Of a stretch of DNA of 64,000 nt, positions 14,938 to 23,547 are shown in pieces. The DNA is taken from the NCBI RefSeq assembly GCF_046764005.1, contig NZ_JBKOFW010000006.1, forward strand, positions 217,066-281,065, read 5' to 3'. The stretch is from Oryzobacter faecalis (GTDB lineage Bacteria > Actinomycetota > Actinomycetes > Actinomycetales > Dermatophilaceae). The translations under genes and the position numbers were made by a program. Positions within the stretch are counted from its first letter, which is position 1; the number at the start of each line of letters is the position of its first letter. The notes under the pieces are model-generated. The model was not told the DNA's origin. It saw only the letters and a program-made list of their open reading frames with translations, and ran no database searches.

Positions 14938-17613
14938 TCAGTGGGCGGCGTCGTGCCAGGAGCGGCCGACCCCGACGCTGACCTCGAGCGGCACGTCGCC
15001 GAGGTCGAGGGCCGCACCCATCTCGCGGCGCACGAGCTCCTCGACCTTGTCGCGCTCGCCGGGGGCGACCTCGAGGACGAGCTCGTCGTGGACCTGGAGG
15101 AGCATCCTCGACGTCAGCCCCTCCGACCGCAGCGCGCCGTCGACGCCCTTCATCGCGAGCTTGATGATGTCGGCCGCCGACCCCTGGATGGGGGCGTTGA
15201 GCGCCATCCGCTCGGCGCCCTCGCGGCGCTGGCGGTTGTCGCTCATCAGGTCGGGGAGGTAGCGGCGCCGGCCGAGCATCGTCGCCGTGTAGCCGGTGGC
15301 CCGCGCCTCGGCGACGACCTCGCGCAGGTAGTCGCGGACCCCGCCGAACCGGGCGAAGTACTCGTCCATGAGGCCCTGCGCCTCGCCCGTGCTGATCGTC
15401 AGCTGCTTGGACAGACCGAACGCCGACAACCCGTAGGCGAGGCCGTACGACATCGCCTTGACCTTGCTGCGCATCTCGAGGGTGACGTCCTCCGGCGCGA
15501 CGCCGAAGACACGCGCCCCGACGAAGCGGTGCAGGTCCTCACCGCTGCGGAACGCCTCGATGAGCCCCTCGTCGCCGGAGAGGTGGGCCATGATCCGCAT
15601 CTCGATCTGGCTGTAGTCGGCCGACATCAGCGACTCGAAGCCCTCGCCGACGACGAAGACCTCGCGGATGCGGCGGCCCTCCTCGGTGCGGATCGGCACG
15701 TTCTGCAGGTTCGGGTCGGTGGACGACAGGCGCCCGGTGGCCGCGATCGTCTGGATGTACGTCGTGTGGATGCGCCGGTCGGGGGCCACCGACTTGATGA
15801 GCCCCTCGACGGTGACCCGCAGCCGCGAGGTGTCGCGGTGGCGCAGCAGCGCCTCGAGGAAGGGGTGCTCGGTCTTGGCGAACAGGTCGGCGAGCGCGTC
15901 GGCGTCGGTGGTGTAGCCGGTCTTCGTGCGCTTCGTCTTCGGCATGCCGAGCTGGTCGAAGAGCACCTCCTGCAGCTGCTTGGGCGACCCGAGGTTGACG
16001 TCGCGGCGGTCGATGGCCGACCACGCGTCCTCCTGCGCCTGGCGCATCTTGGCGCCGAAGTCGGCCTCGAGGGCGGTGAGGGCCGCCTCGTCGACCGCGA
16101 TGCCCGTGCGCTCCATCACCGCGAGGATGTCGACGAGCGGGAGCTCGAGGTCGGCGAGCAGCTCGGTACCGCCGGTCTCGTCGAGCTTCCCGGCGAGCGC
16201 GGCCGACAGCTCGAGGACGGCGCGCGCCCGGACCATCGCGTCGCGCGAGGCGGCGTCGTCGTCGGTGGCGAAGTCCAGCATCCCCTGGTCGGAGGTCTCG
16301 GCCTCGGCCTTGAGCTCGCGGCCGAGGTGGCGCACGACGAGGTCCTCGAGGTCGTAGGACCGCTGGTCGGGCCGGACGAGGTAGGCGGCCAGGGCCGTGT
16401 CGCTCGTGATGCCGCGCAGCTCGAGGCCGCGGGTCGAGAGCGCCTGGACCTGCTCCTTCGCGTCGTGGAGGACCTTGGGCGCCTGCGGGTCGGCGAGCCA
16501 CGACGCGAGGACCGACTCCTGCTCGGGCGTCAGCGCCGTGAGGTCGAGGTAGCCGGTGGCGCCGTCCTCCCCGGCCAGGGCGACGGCGCCGGCGTCGCCC
16601 GACCCGCCGCGGTAGTGACCGACGACGACCACGCCGTGCGGCACCTGCCGCCCGTGGGCCCCGTCGCCGAAGCGCACCGCGAGGTCGCTCGCGGTGAACA
16701 CCTCCTCGCCGAGGTCGAAGCCGCCCTCGACCTCGTCGGCCTCGACCTCGAAGGTCTGGAACAGCCGGTCGCGCAGGACCCGGAACTCGAGGCCGTCGAA
16801 GACGCGGTGCACCTCCTCGCGGTCCCACGTGTGGCGCTCGAGGTCGGCGAGGCGAAGGGGGAGCTCGAGGTCGTCGACGAGGCGGTTGAGGCGCCGGTTG
16901 CGCAGCACGGCGTCGAGGTGCTCGCGCAGGTTCTCGCCGGCCTTGCCCTTGATCTCGTCGGCGTGCGCGACGACGCCGGTGAGGTCGCCGTACTGGGTGA
17001 TCCACTTCGCCGCGGTCTTGGGGCCGACGCCGGGGACGCCCGGCAGGTTGTCGCTGGACTCGCCGACGAGGGCCGCGAGGTCGCTGTAGCGGTTCGGCGG
17101 GACGAGGTACTTCTCCTCGACCGCGGCCGGGTCCATGCGCCACACCTCGGAGACACCGCGCACGGGGTAGAGCAGGGTCACCTGGTCCGAGACCAGCTGG
17201 AACGCGTCGCGGTCACCGGTGCAGACGACGACCTCGGCCCCCTCGGCGACGGCCTCCTTCGTCAGCGACGCGATGACGTCGTCGGCCTCGAAGCCCTCCA
17301 CGCCGACGTGCCTGATCCGGAGCGCGTCGAGGACCTCGCGGAGCAGCGGCAGCTGGCCGGAGAACTCGGTGGGTGTCTTGGAGCGCCCCGCCTTGTACTC
17401 GGCGTACTCCTCGAGCCGGAAGGTCTGGCGCGAGACGTCGAAGGCGACGCACACGTGCGTGGGCGCCTCGTCGCGCAGGACGTTGATGAGCATCGAGGTG
17501 AAGCCGTAGACGGCGTTGGTGTTCTGCCCCGTGCTCGTGGAGAAGTTCTCGACCGGGAGGGCGAAGAAGGCACGGTAGGCGAGCGAGTGGCCGTCGAGGA
17601 GGAGGAGCTTCAC
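14938..17613 (-). CDS. polA: DNA polymerase I
   Basis: 891 residues. The N-terminal 5'-3' exonuclease/FEN domain (about 1-290) starts LLLLDGHSLAYRAFFALP and includes GDRDAFQLVSD and VGPKTAAKWI. The middle 3'-5' exonuclease fold lacks the Asp/Glu catalytic residues, as in other actinobacteria. The polymerase domain carries LQNVPIRTEEGRRIR, motif A SADYSQIEMRIMAHLSGD, motif B RSKVKAMSYGLAYG and motif C QVHDELVLEV. It performs Okazaki fragment maturation and repair synthesis. The GTG at 17613 lies 7 nt after a TAGGCT box (17626-17621), suggesting a leaderless start; an in-frame ATG at 17634 would lie upstream of that box and overlap the neighbouring ATG. Confidence 0.97.
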   Translation of the reverse strand: MKLLLLDGHSLAYRAFFALPVENFSTSTGQNTNAVYGFTSMLINVLRDEAPTHVCVAFDVSRQTFRLEEYAEYKAGRSKTPTEFSGQLPLLREVLDALRIRHVGVEGFEADDVIASLTKEAVAEGAEVVVCTGDRDAFQLVSDQVTLLYPVRGVSEVWRMDPAAVEEKYLVPPNRYSDLAALVGESSDNLPGVPGVGPKTAAKWITQYGDLTGVVAHADEIKGKAGENLREHLDAVLRNRRLNRLVDDLELPLRLADLERHTWDREEVHRVFDGLEFRVLRDRLFQTFEVEADEVEGGFDLGEEVFTASDLAVRFGDGAHGRQVPHGVVVVGHYRGGSGDAGAVALAGEDGATGYLDLTALTPEQESVLASWLADPQAPKVLHDAKEQVQALSTRGLELRGITSDTALAAYLVRPDQRSYDLEDLVVRHLGRELKAEAETSDQGMLDFATDDDAASRDAMVRARAVLELSAALAGKLDETGGTELLADLELPLVDILAVMERTGIAVDEAALTALEADFGAKMRQAQEDAWSAIDRRDVNLGSPKQLQEVLFDQLGMPKTKRTKTGYTTDADALADLFAKTEHPFLEALLRHRDTSRLRVTVEGLIKSVAPDRRIHTTYIQTIAATGRLSSTDPNLQNVPIRTEEGRRIREVFVVGEGFESLMSADYSQIEMRIMAHLSGDEGLIEAFRSGEDLHRFVGARVFGVAPEDVTLEMRSKVKAMSYGLAYGLSAFGLSKQLTISTGEAQGLMDEYFARFGGVRDYLREVVAEARATGYTATMLGRRRYLPDLMSDNRQRREGAERMALNAPIQGSAADIIKLAMKGVDGALRSEGLTSRMLLQVHDELVLEVAPGERDKVEELVRREMGAALDLGDVPLEVSVGVGRSWHDAAH

Positions 17614-17620
17614 GCGTGGC

Positions 17621-17626
17621 AGCCTA
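17621..17626 (-). promoter_or_regulatory. -10 box for leaderless polA
   Basis: TAGGCT on the minus strand, 7 nt before the polA GTG. It lies inside the 19-bp gap between polA and the divergent hotdog gene, so the promoter extends into that gene. Confidence 0.5.
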
Positions 17627-17632
17627 TCCACC

Positions 17633-18016
17633 ATGACCGACACCGAACTGATCCACCGGATGGGCATCGAGGTCGTCGAGGCGAGCGCCGAGCGCCTCGT
17701 CGCGACCATGCCGGTCGCCGGCAACACCCAGCCCTACGGCCTGCTCCACGGCGGCGCCTCGGTCGTCCTCGCCGAGACGCTCGGGTCGATGGGCGCGGCC
17801 CTGCACGCCGGTCCGGGCAAGGCCGTCGTCGGCCTCGACATCAACGCGACGCACCACCGGGCCGCGCGCTCCGGCCACGTCACCGGGACCGCCACCGCCC
17901 TGAGCCTGGGCCGGACCCTCGCGTCGTACGAGGTCGTCGTCACCGACGAGGACGGGAGGCGGATCTGCACCTCGCGGATCACCTGCCTCGTCCGCGAGGC
18001 CGCGCCCGGGGCGTGA
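17633..18016 (+). CDS. Hotdog-fold acyl-CoA thioesterase (PaaI/YdiI type)
   Basis: 127 residues, standard for a single-domain hotdog enzyme. The sequence shows TQPYGLLHGGASVVLAETLGS, the central helix with the conserved HGG and catalytic Glu; VVGLDINATHHRAA, the following strand; and the GHVTGTATALSLGRTLASYEV ending. Members hydrolyse aryl- or acyl-CoA esters, for example DHNA-CoA in menaquinone synthesis or CoA esters in detoxification. The substrate is not determined. It starts 19 bp from polA on the other strand and is followed at once by the 11-bp repeat array. Confidence 0.92.
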   Translation: MTDTELIHRMGIEVVEASAERLVATMPVAGNTQPYGLLHGGASVVLAETLGSMGAALHAGPGKAVVGLDINATHHRAARSGHVTGTATALSLGRTLASYEVVVTDEDGRRICTSRITCLVREAAPGA

Positions 18017-18032
18017 CCCGGACCACCGCGTT

Positions 18033-18098
18033 CGGTCAACCTCCGGACAAGCGTCGGTCTGCCCCCGGTCAGGGTTCGGTCAAGCGCAGGTCAAGAAC
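18033..18098. promoter_or_regulatory. Six 11-bp direct repeats, OmpR/PhoB-type operator array
   Basis: A CGGTCAA-like heptamer starts at 18033, 18044, 18055, 18066, 18077 and 18088, exactly 11 bp apart: CGGTCAA, CGGACAA, CGGTCTG, CGGTCAG, CGGTCAA, AGGTCAA. Winged-helix response regulators of the OmpR/PhoB family bind such 11-bp units on one DNA face; actinobacterial PHO boxes are built of units with a G(G/T)TCA core. A weak -10-like TAGGCC at 18115-18120 would put the last unit over its -35 position. The operator faces the DUF1800-DUF1501 operon. Regulator identity is inference. Confidence 0.65.
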
Positions 18099-18179
18099 GG
18101 CACCTGCGGCCCGTTAGGCCGATCGGGCTGTGGCTGAACGGCCGACGCCGGGCCCCTGGCCCGCGGTCACGATCGTCGG

Positions 18180-19922
18180 GTGTCCCCTGCTCCCCTCTCA
18201 CGCCGGTCGACCGCCGCCGCCCTCCTCGCCTCGGCCCTGGACACCGTGGCGCCCGGTGCGGCCGGCCGCGCGGCGATGCGCGCGGCAGCCGCTCCCGCCA
18301 CGGCCCCCGCCGTCGACCCGGCCGTTCCGTCCACCAACGCCCAGGTCACCGGTGCGCCCGTCCGGGTGAGGGCACCGAAGGCGGCCACCGTCGACCGGGT
18401 CTACCGGCCGCGCGTGCCGCTCTCGGAACCTCGCACCAGCACGGCGTCGTCGTGGAGCCGCAAGGTCGGCATCGGCCGGATGACGAGCGGCAGCTCGGCG
18501 TCGACCTCGGCCGAGGCCGCCCTCCACCTCGCCCGGCGGGCCTCGTGGGGTGCGACCCCCGGGCTCGTCGCCGAGATCCGGGCCGCCGGCGCGACGGCGT
18601 GGGTCGACGCCCAGCTCGCCCCCGCAGGCATCGCCGACACGGAGATGGACGCCCTCCTCGCGGCCCAGTGGCCCCGCCTGTCGATGGCGATCTGGGAGGT
18701 CCACGACGCCTACTGGCCGAGCTCGACCGGCGACCTCGGCAACGACCTCGTCCAGTCCTACGTCGCCCGGGCCCTGTGGTCCAGGCGTCAGCTCCTCGAG
18801 GTGCTCGTCGACTTCTGGACCAACCACCTCGTCGTCACCGCCCCCTGGGGCGACGCGTGGGACAGCGCCCACCGCTTCCACGCCGACGTCATCCGCAAGC
18901 ACGCCCTCGGTCGCTACGCCGACATGCTCGTCGCGGCCGCCAAGCACCCGGCCATGCTCGAGCAGCTCGACAACGCCTCGTCGACCAAGCGCGCCCCGAA
19001 CGAGAACTTCGGCCGAGAGGTCCTCGAACTGCACACCGTCGGCCACGACGGGGGCTACCTCGAGTCCGACATCCTGCGCTCGGCGCTGGTCCTCACCGGG
19101 ATGTCGGTCGACGACGAGTCCGGGGAGTACCAGTACCGGCACATCCGCCACCACAAGGGCCGCATCGACATCCTCGGCTTCTCCCACGCGAACGACTCGG
19201 CCTTCGGCGAGGCGGCCGGTGTCGCCTACCTGACCCACCTCGCCCGCCACCCGAGGACGGCCCGCCGGATCGCGACCAAGCTGTGCGTGCGGTTCGTCGC
19301 CGACGCACCGCCCGCAGCCCTCGTCGACCGCCTCGCGCAGGTCTACCTCGCCAACGACACGCGCATCGCCCCCGTCGTGCGCGCCCTGCTCCTGTCCCCG
19401 GAGTTCGCCGCGTCGACGGGCCAGAAGACGAAGCGGCCCCTGGAGAACCTCGTGTCGACCGCCCGCGTCCTGGGCGCACGGCCGGGCGCCGACACCAAGG
19501 ACTGGCTGCGCGAGCTGCTGTGGGCGGCCCGCGTCGCCGGCCAGGCGCCGATGGCGTGGCCGGCACCCAACGGCTACCCCGACGTCGCCGGGGCCTGGGC
19601 CGGGGCGGGCGCCGTCCTCGCGTGCTGGAACTGGCACATGTCGCAGGGCTGGGAGGCCACCTCCTCCACCCCGGAGATCTCCTACCCGGCGCTGCGCACG
19701 CTCCTGCCGGCCACGCTTCCCGCCACCTACGGCGGCTATGTCGACGCCCTCGCGACCCGTCTGCTCCACGCGCCCCTCCCGGCGACCAAGCGCGACGCGG
19801 TCTGCGCCTTCCTCGACAGGACCGCCGCGACCGCCCTCAAGCCGACCGACCCCGCCGTCGGGTGGCGCCTGCCCTACGTCGTGGCCCTCGTCCTCGACTC
19901 CCCCGAGTTCGCGACCCGCTGA
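18180..19922 (+). CDS. DUF1800 domain protein
   Basis: 580 residues. After an Ala/Pro-rich, poorly conserved first 100 residues, DUF1800 begins at AALHLARRASWGATPGLVAEI and contains LVDFWTNHLVVTAP and the signature NENFGREVLELHTVG. Its function is unestablished; it is almost always beside a DUF1501 gene, as here (10-bp gap). The GTG at 18180 lacks an RBS but follows CACGAT (18168-18173) by 6 nt. A longer transcript from nearer the 11-bp repeat array is also possible. No clear signal peptide is visible, although export or surface location has been suggested for the pair. Confidence 0.88.
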   Translation: MSPAPLSRRSTAAALLASALDTVAPGAAGRAAMRAAAAPATAPAVDPAVPSTNAQVTGAPVRVRAPKAATVDRVYRPRVPLSEPRTSTASSWSRKVGIGRMTSGSSASTSAEAALHLARRASWGATPGLVAEIRAAGATAWVDAQLAPAGIADTEMDALLAAQWPRLSMAIWEVHDAYWPSSTGDLGNDLVQSYVARALWSRRQLLEVLVDFWTNHLVVTAPWGDAWDSAHRFHADVIRKHALGRYADMLVAAAKHPAMLEQLDNASSTKRAPNENFGREVLELHTVGHDGGYLESDILRSALVLTGMSVDDESGEYQYRHIRHHKGRIDILGFSHANDSAFGEAAGVAYLTHLARHPRTARRIATKLCVRFVADAPPAALVDRLAQVYLANDTRIAPVVRALLLSPEFAASTGQKTKRPLENLVSTARVLGARPGADTKDWLRELLWAARVAGQAPMAWPAPNGYPDVAGAWAGAGAVLACWNWHMSQGWEATSSTPEISYPALRTLLPATLPATYGGYVDALATRLLHAPLPATKRDAVCAFLDRTAATALKPTDPAVGWRLPYVVALVLDSPEFATR

Positions 19923-19932
19923 GGACGTCCCG

Positions 19933-21267
19933 ATGACCGACACCACGACCGACACCACGACCGACGCCGCCACCGACCTGACCGCCGTCGGCCACACCGG
20001 ATGCGGCTGCCCGGAGGGTGTGGCGGCCGGCGTCTCCCGTCGCGGCCTCCTCGGCGGCGCCGGCGTGCTCGGTGCCGTCGCGGGCGCCGTCACGGCGGCC
20101 TCCCCCGCCGAGGCGACCACCCGCTTCACGTTCGCGGACGCCGGCTACACCGGCGACACCCTCGTCGTGCTCTCCTTCCGCGGCGGGTTCGACGGGTTGT
20201 CCGCCGTGGCGCCGGTCGACGAGCCGGCCTATCACGCCGCCCGGCCGAACATCGCCGTCCCGCAGTCGCGCGGCATCGCCCTGACGTCCAAGTTCGCCCT
20301 GCACCCGGCGCTCGCCCCGCTCCAGCCGCTCTACGCGTCCGGGAAGCTCGCCGTCGTCCACGCCATGGGCCAGCCGAACCCGACCCGGTCGCACTTCACC
20401 GACATGGACGAGATGGAGCGCGCCGCCCCGGGCTCGTCGCTGCGCACGGGCTGGCTGGACCGGATGGTCGGCGCGACGACGACACCCGGCGCGTTCGCCG
20501 GGACCTCTCTCGGCTCGACCACCTCACCGCGCTCCTTCCTCGGACCGGCCACCGAGCTGTCCCTGCGCTCGGTCGACCAGTTCTCGCTCTCCGGACCCTG
20601 GGACGCGACCGAGACCACCCGCTGGACCACCGCGCTGCGGGCCCTGCACGTCGGGGCCGCCGAGCCGGTCGGCGTCCCCGCGCGCTCGACGCTCGACGCC
20701 CTCGCGACGACGACGGCGCTCAAGGCCGCCGGCTACACCCCCGCCAACGGGGCCTCCTACCCCTCGGGCGGGCTGGGTGAGGCGCTGCGCGACACCGCAC
20801 GCCTCGTCAAGGCCGGGGTCGGGCTGCGCGCCGTCACCGTCGACTCCGGCAACTGGGACATGCACGCCGGCCTCGGCCGCGTCGACAGCGGGTGGATGGC
20901 GCGCCAGCTCACCGAGGTCGGCCTGGCCCTCGCCGCCTTCATGACCGACCTGGGCAGCGCCGCCGACCGGGTCACCCTCGTGACGCTCTCCGAGTTCGGG
21001 CGGCGGGTCGCCGAGAACGGCTCCGGCGGAACCGACCACGGCCACGGCAACGTCTCGTTCGTCCTCGGCGGCGGCGTCGTCGGCGGGGCCGTCTACGGGG
21101 CGTGGCCGGGGGTCGGCCCCGACCAGCTCCAGGCAGGTGACCTCAAGGCGACGACCGACTACCGCGTCGTCCTCGGCGAGATCCTCGAGCGGCGGTGCGG
21201 CCTCGCGGCGAGCACCGTCCTCCCGGGGCTCCCGACGCAGCGCCTCGGGCTGGTCCGCGCACGCTGA
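19933..21267 (+). CDS. DUF1501 domain protein with Tat signal
   Basis: 444 residues. A twin-arginine signal is at about residues 35-60 (SRRGLLGGAGVLGAVAG followed by a hydrophobic run and an Ala-rich cleavage region ending SPAEA), so the protein is exported folded. The mature part shows TLVVLSFRGGFDGLSAV, the FALHPALAPLQPLYASGKLAVVH motif, RSHFTDMDEME, NWDMHAG and TLSEFGRRVAENGSGGTDHGHG. The conserved acidic residues and His suggest metal binding in the alkaline phosphatase/sulfatase-like superfamily to which DUF1501 is assigned. Cotranscribed with DUF1800. Role unknown; the PhoP-like array upstream makes a phosphate link attractive but unproven. Confidence 0.88.
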   Translation: MTDTTTDTTTDAATDLTAVGHTGCGCPEGVAAGVSRRGLLGGAGVLGAVAGAVTAASPAEATTRFTFADAGYTGDTLVVLSFRGGFDGLSAVAPVDEPAYHAARPNIAVPQSRGIALTSKFALHPALAPLQPLYASGKLAVVHAMGQPNPTRSHFTDMDEMERAAPGSSLRTGWLDRMVGATTTPGAFAGTSLGSTTSPRSFLGPATELSLRSVDQFSLSGPWDATETTRWTTALRALHVGAAEPVGVPARSTLDALATTTALKAAGYTPANGASYPSGGLGEALRDTARLVKAGVGLRAVTVDSGNWDMHAGLGRVDSGWMARQLTEVGLALAAFMTDLGSAADRVTLVTLSEFGRRVAENGSGGTDHGHGNVSFVLGGGVVGGAVYGAWPGVGPDQLQAGDLKATTDYRVVLGEILERRCGLAASTVLPGLPTQRLGLVRAR

Positions 21268-21304
21268 CGCGTCCCCGGCCGCGGAGGGGCGGTCAGGGGG
21301 CTCG

Positions 21305-21871
21305 TCAGAGGGTGCGGGTGGCCGCGAACGCGCGGCTGCGCAGCGAGCGACGACGACGCATCAGCTCGTTGCCGGTCTCGCAGGTCTCCGGCGCCAGCTT
21401 GCGGCGCAGCGTGGCGGTGGGGACGACCCGGCGGACGATCGTCGAGGTGAAGCCGAGCCGGGCGAAGAACCGGTTGGCGTCGCGGCTCGTCGTCGGCACG
21501 TTGGACACGACGATCTCGCAGCCGGACCGCTCGGCGGAGGTGAGGATGGCGCCGATCAGCGACTTCGCAACACCGTGGCGACGCACCTCGGGCCCCACCC
21601 ACAGCTGCTCGATGGCGAGCTCGGCCGTCGGGCTGAGGCCGAAGGGGTTCTCGGTGGCGATGGCGTACCCGACGGCCTCGCCGTCGAGGCGGGCGACGAA
21701 GGCCTGCACGCCCGGGCGGCGCAGCGCCGTGGTGAGCCGGCCGTCGGTGACCGCGCGCGCGGCGGCCTCCTTGCTCGAGCCACCGTCGATGCGCGCGGCG
21801 AGCCACAGGCCCGTGATGTCGCGGAGGTCGTCGGGGTCGACCGGGGTCACGTCAACCGTGCGCCTGGCCAC
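21305..21871 (-). CDS. GNAT family N-acetyltransferase
   Basis: 188 residues. The GNAT core is seen as VARLDGEAVGYAIATEN, the beta-4 strand AIEQLWVGPEVRRHGVAKSLIGAIL with the R/Q-x-x-G-x-G/A acetyl-CoA loop in degenerate form (RRHGVA), and VVSNVPTTSRDANRFFARLGFTS, the motif B helix-strand. It transfers an acetyl group from acetyl-CoA to an amine; the substrate is unknown. The GTG at 21871 has GGAGGTGCC directly upstream, better supported than the in-frame ATG at 21928. The basic C-terminal tail (RRRRSLRSR) is unusual. It converges on DUF1501. Confidence 0.85.
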   Translation of the reverse strand: MARRTVDVTPVDPDDLRDITGLWLAARIDGGSSKEAAARAVTDGRLTTALRRPGVQAFVARLDGEAVGYAIATENPFGLSPTAELAIEQLWVGPEVRRHGVAKSLIGAILTSAERSGCEIVVSNVPTTSRDANRFFARLGFTSTIVRRVVPTATLRRKLAPETCETGNELMRRRRSLRSRAFAATRTL

Positions 21872-21995
21872 GGCACCTCCGTCATCGTCGTCACGGCTCG
21901 CTGTCCGACCGCGTGGGAGCACTCCCAAGCACCCGACCCTAGACCCCGGCGGGCGCCGGGGGAAGCCCGGGGGACGGACAGCGGACCGGGGTGTC

Positions 21996-22001
21996 TAGGC
22001 T
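21996..22001 (+). promoter_or_regulatory. -10 box for leaderless DUF554 gene
   Basis: TAGGCT ends 6 nt before the GTG at 22008, with no Shine-Dalgarno sequence between. Confidence 0.5.
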
Positions 22002-22007
22002 GCCACG

Positions 22008-22781
22008 GTGACCAGCGCCTTTCCCGGCTTCGGGACCGTTCTCAACGTCCTCACAGTCGTCGTCGGGGCCGGGCTCGGGATGGCCGTGGGTCACCGGCTG
22101 CGCGCGCACACCCGCGACGTCGTCACCGACTGCCTCGGCCTGGTCACCCTGCTCGTCGCCGCGCTGTCGGCGTTCTCGGTCACCGACGCCGCGCTCGCGG
22201 ACGCCGTCGGGTCCGGCGCACCGGTACTCGTCGTCCTCGGCTCGCTGCTCATCGGGTCGGTCACCGGCTCGCTGCTGCGGATCGAGGAGCGCCTCGAGGG
22301 GCTCGCCGGCCGGGTGCAGGGCTGGGTGTCCCGCCGCTCGAGGAGCGAGGGCGGCACCGACCACGCGGCGCGCGAGCGGTTCATCGAGGGCTGGCTCACC
22401 GCGTCGCTGCTGTTCTGCGTCGGTCCGCTGACGATCCTGGGCTCGCTCAACGACGGGCTGGGCCGCGGCATCGACCAGCTCGCCCTCAAGGCGGTGCTCG
22501 ACGGCTTCGCGGCCCTCGCCTTCGCCGCGAGCTTCGGTGTGGGAGTGCTGATGTCGGCCGTCTCGGTGGCGGTCGTCCAGGGGCTGCTGACCCTCGTGGG
22601 GGTGCTGCTGGGATCGGTGGTCCCCGACGCCCACATCGCTGCGCTGACCGCCACCGGCGGTCTCATGCTGGTGGGAATCGGGTTGCGGCTGCTGCGGATC
22701 CGCGAGGTACCCGTGGGCCACATGCTGCCCGCCCTGATCGTGGCGCCGGTGCTGACCCAGCTCGTCGTCTGGCTGCGCTAG
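22008..22781 (+). CDS. DUF554 family membrane protein
   Basis: 257 residues with about seven hydrophobic segments. The opening GFGTVLNVLTVVVGAGLGMAVG and the central ERFIEGWLTASLLFCVGPLTILGSLNDGL are the hallmarks of DUF554, which includes E. coli YdfK-type membrane proteins. A transporter role has been proposed for the family but no function is known. Monocistronic: leaderless start at its own -10 box, ending 23 bp from the convergent pdtaR. Confidence 0.88.
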   Translation: MTSAFPGFGTVLNVLTVVVGAGLGMAVGHRLRAHTRDVVTDCLGLVTLLVAALSAFSVTDAALADAVGSGAPVLVVLGSLLIGSVTGSLLRIEERLEGLAGRVQGWVSRRSRSEGGTDHAARERFIEGWLTASLLFCVGPLTILGSLNDGLGRGIDQLALKAVLDGFAALAFAASFGVGVLMSAVSVAVVQGLLTLVGVLLGSVVPDAHIAALTATGGLMLVGIGLRLLRIREVPVGHMLPALIVAPVLTQLVVWLR

Positions 22782-22804
22782 CGAGCCCGTGGCGCGCCGT
22801 GGGC

Positions 22805-23413
22805 TCAGGCCTTCTCCATGCCGGCGATCACGGCGTCCGCGACCTCCTTCATCCCCATCCGGCGGTCCATGGCGGTCTTCTGGATCCAGCGGAACGCGTC
22901 GGCCTCGGAGATCTTCAGCTTGGCCATGAGGACGCCCTTGGCGCGGTCGACGGCCTTGCGCGTCTCGAGCCGCTCGCCGAGGTCGGCGACCTCCTCCTCG
23001 AGCGCCTTGAGCTCGCCCCAGCGGGAGAGGGCGATGTCGATCGCCGGCGTCACGTCACCCGCGGTGAACGGCTTGACGATGTAGGCCATCACGCCGGCGT
23101 CGCGCGCCCGTTCGACGAGCTCGGTCTGGCTGAACGCCGTGAGCATGACGACGGGGCAGATGCGCTCCTTGCCGATCTGCTCGGCGGCGGTGATGCCGTC
23201 CATGACCGGCATCTTGACGTCCATGATGACGATGTCGGGCTTGAGCTCGAGGGCCATCGCCACGGCCTGCTCGCCGTCGCCGGCCTGGCCCACGACGTCG
23301 TAGCCCGCCTCGCCGAGCATCTCGGCGAGGTCGAGGCGGATGATGGCCTCGTCCTCGGCCACGAGGACGCGACGGGGCGTGCGAGGGGCCTGGGCGGCGG
23401 TCGTCTCACTCAT
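22805..23413 (-). CDS. pdtaR: ANTAR-domain response regulator PdtaR
   Basis: 202 residues. The receiver domain spans about 15-130 with acidic residues Glu20/Asp21, phosphoacceptor Asp65 (IVIMDVKMP), Thr92 and Lys114 (YIVKPF). The C-terminal ANTAR RNA-binding domain spans about 138-200 (LETRKAVDRAKGVLM, AFRWIQKTAMDRR). It matches mycobacterial PdtaR, partner of histidine kinase PdtaS, which prevents transcription termination by binding paired hexaloop hairpins when phosphorylated. No kinase gene is in the window. The ATG at 23413 follows the tRNA-Leu 3' base by a single C, so no Shine-Dalgarno exists outside the tRNA. The in-frame longer ORF only reads through the tRNA. Confidence 0.95.
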   Translation of the reverse strand: MSETTAAQAPRTPRRVLVAEDEAIIRLDLAEMLGEAGYDVVGQAGDGEQAVAMALELKPDIVIMDVKMPVMDGITAAEQIGKERICPVVMLTAFSQTELVERARDAGVMAYIVKPFTAGDVTPAIDIALSRWGELKALEEEVADLGERLETRKAVDRAKGVLMAKLKISEADAFRWIQKTAMDRRMGMKEVADAVIAGMEKA

Positions 23414-23414
23414 G

Positions 23415-23497
23415 TGCCGGGAGCGGGACTTGAACCCGCACGCCCTCGCGGGCAGCGGATTTTGAGTCCGCCGTGTCTGCCATTCCACCACCCCGGC
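23415..23497 (-). tRNA. tRNA-Leu (anticodon CAA)
   Basis: Minus-strand cloverleaf of 83 nt: acceptor 5' GCCGGGG pairs with 3' TCCCGGC plus discriminator A; the anticodon stem-loop GCGGA-CTCAAAA-TCCGC gives anticodon CAA; a long class II variable arm (TGCCCGCGAGGGCGT) and the T arm GCGGG-TTCAAGT-CCCGC follow. CCA is not encoded. A TATGCT box lies 15-20 nt upstream. The 3' end abuts the pdtaR start codon. Confidence 0.97.
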
Positions 23498-23511
23498 CGG
23501 GGCGCGCCGTC

Positions 23512-23517
23512 AGCATA
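23512..23517 (-). promoter_or_regulatory. -10 box for the tRNA-Leu/pdtaR transcript
   Basis: TATGCT on the minus strand between the pyk stop and the tRNA. The expected start is about 8 nt before the mature tRNA 5' end. No good -35 was recognised. Confidence 0.45.
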
Positions 23518-23547
23518 CCGAGGCCCTTCGCACCGGCCGGCGACCGC

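Noticed and set aside
14941..18117. Plus-strand open frame of over 1000 codons opposite polA
   Set aside because: Antisense shadow of polA, with low-complexity composition and no domain.
22805..23491. Longer pdtaR reading frame starting at 23491
   Set aside because: Its first 26 codons are the tRNA-Leu(CAA) gene read in one frame; protein similarity starts at the ATG at 23413.
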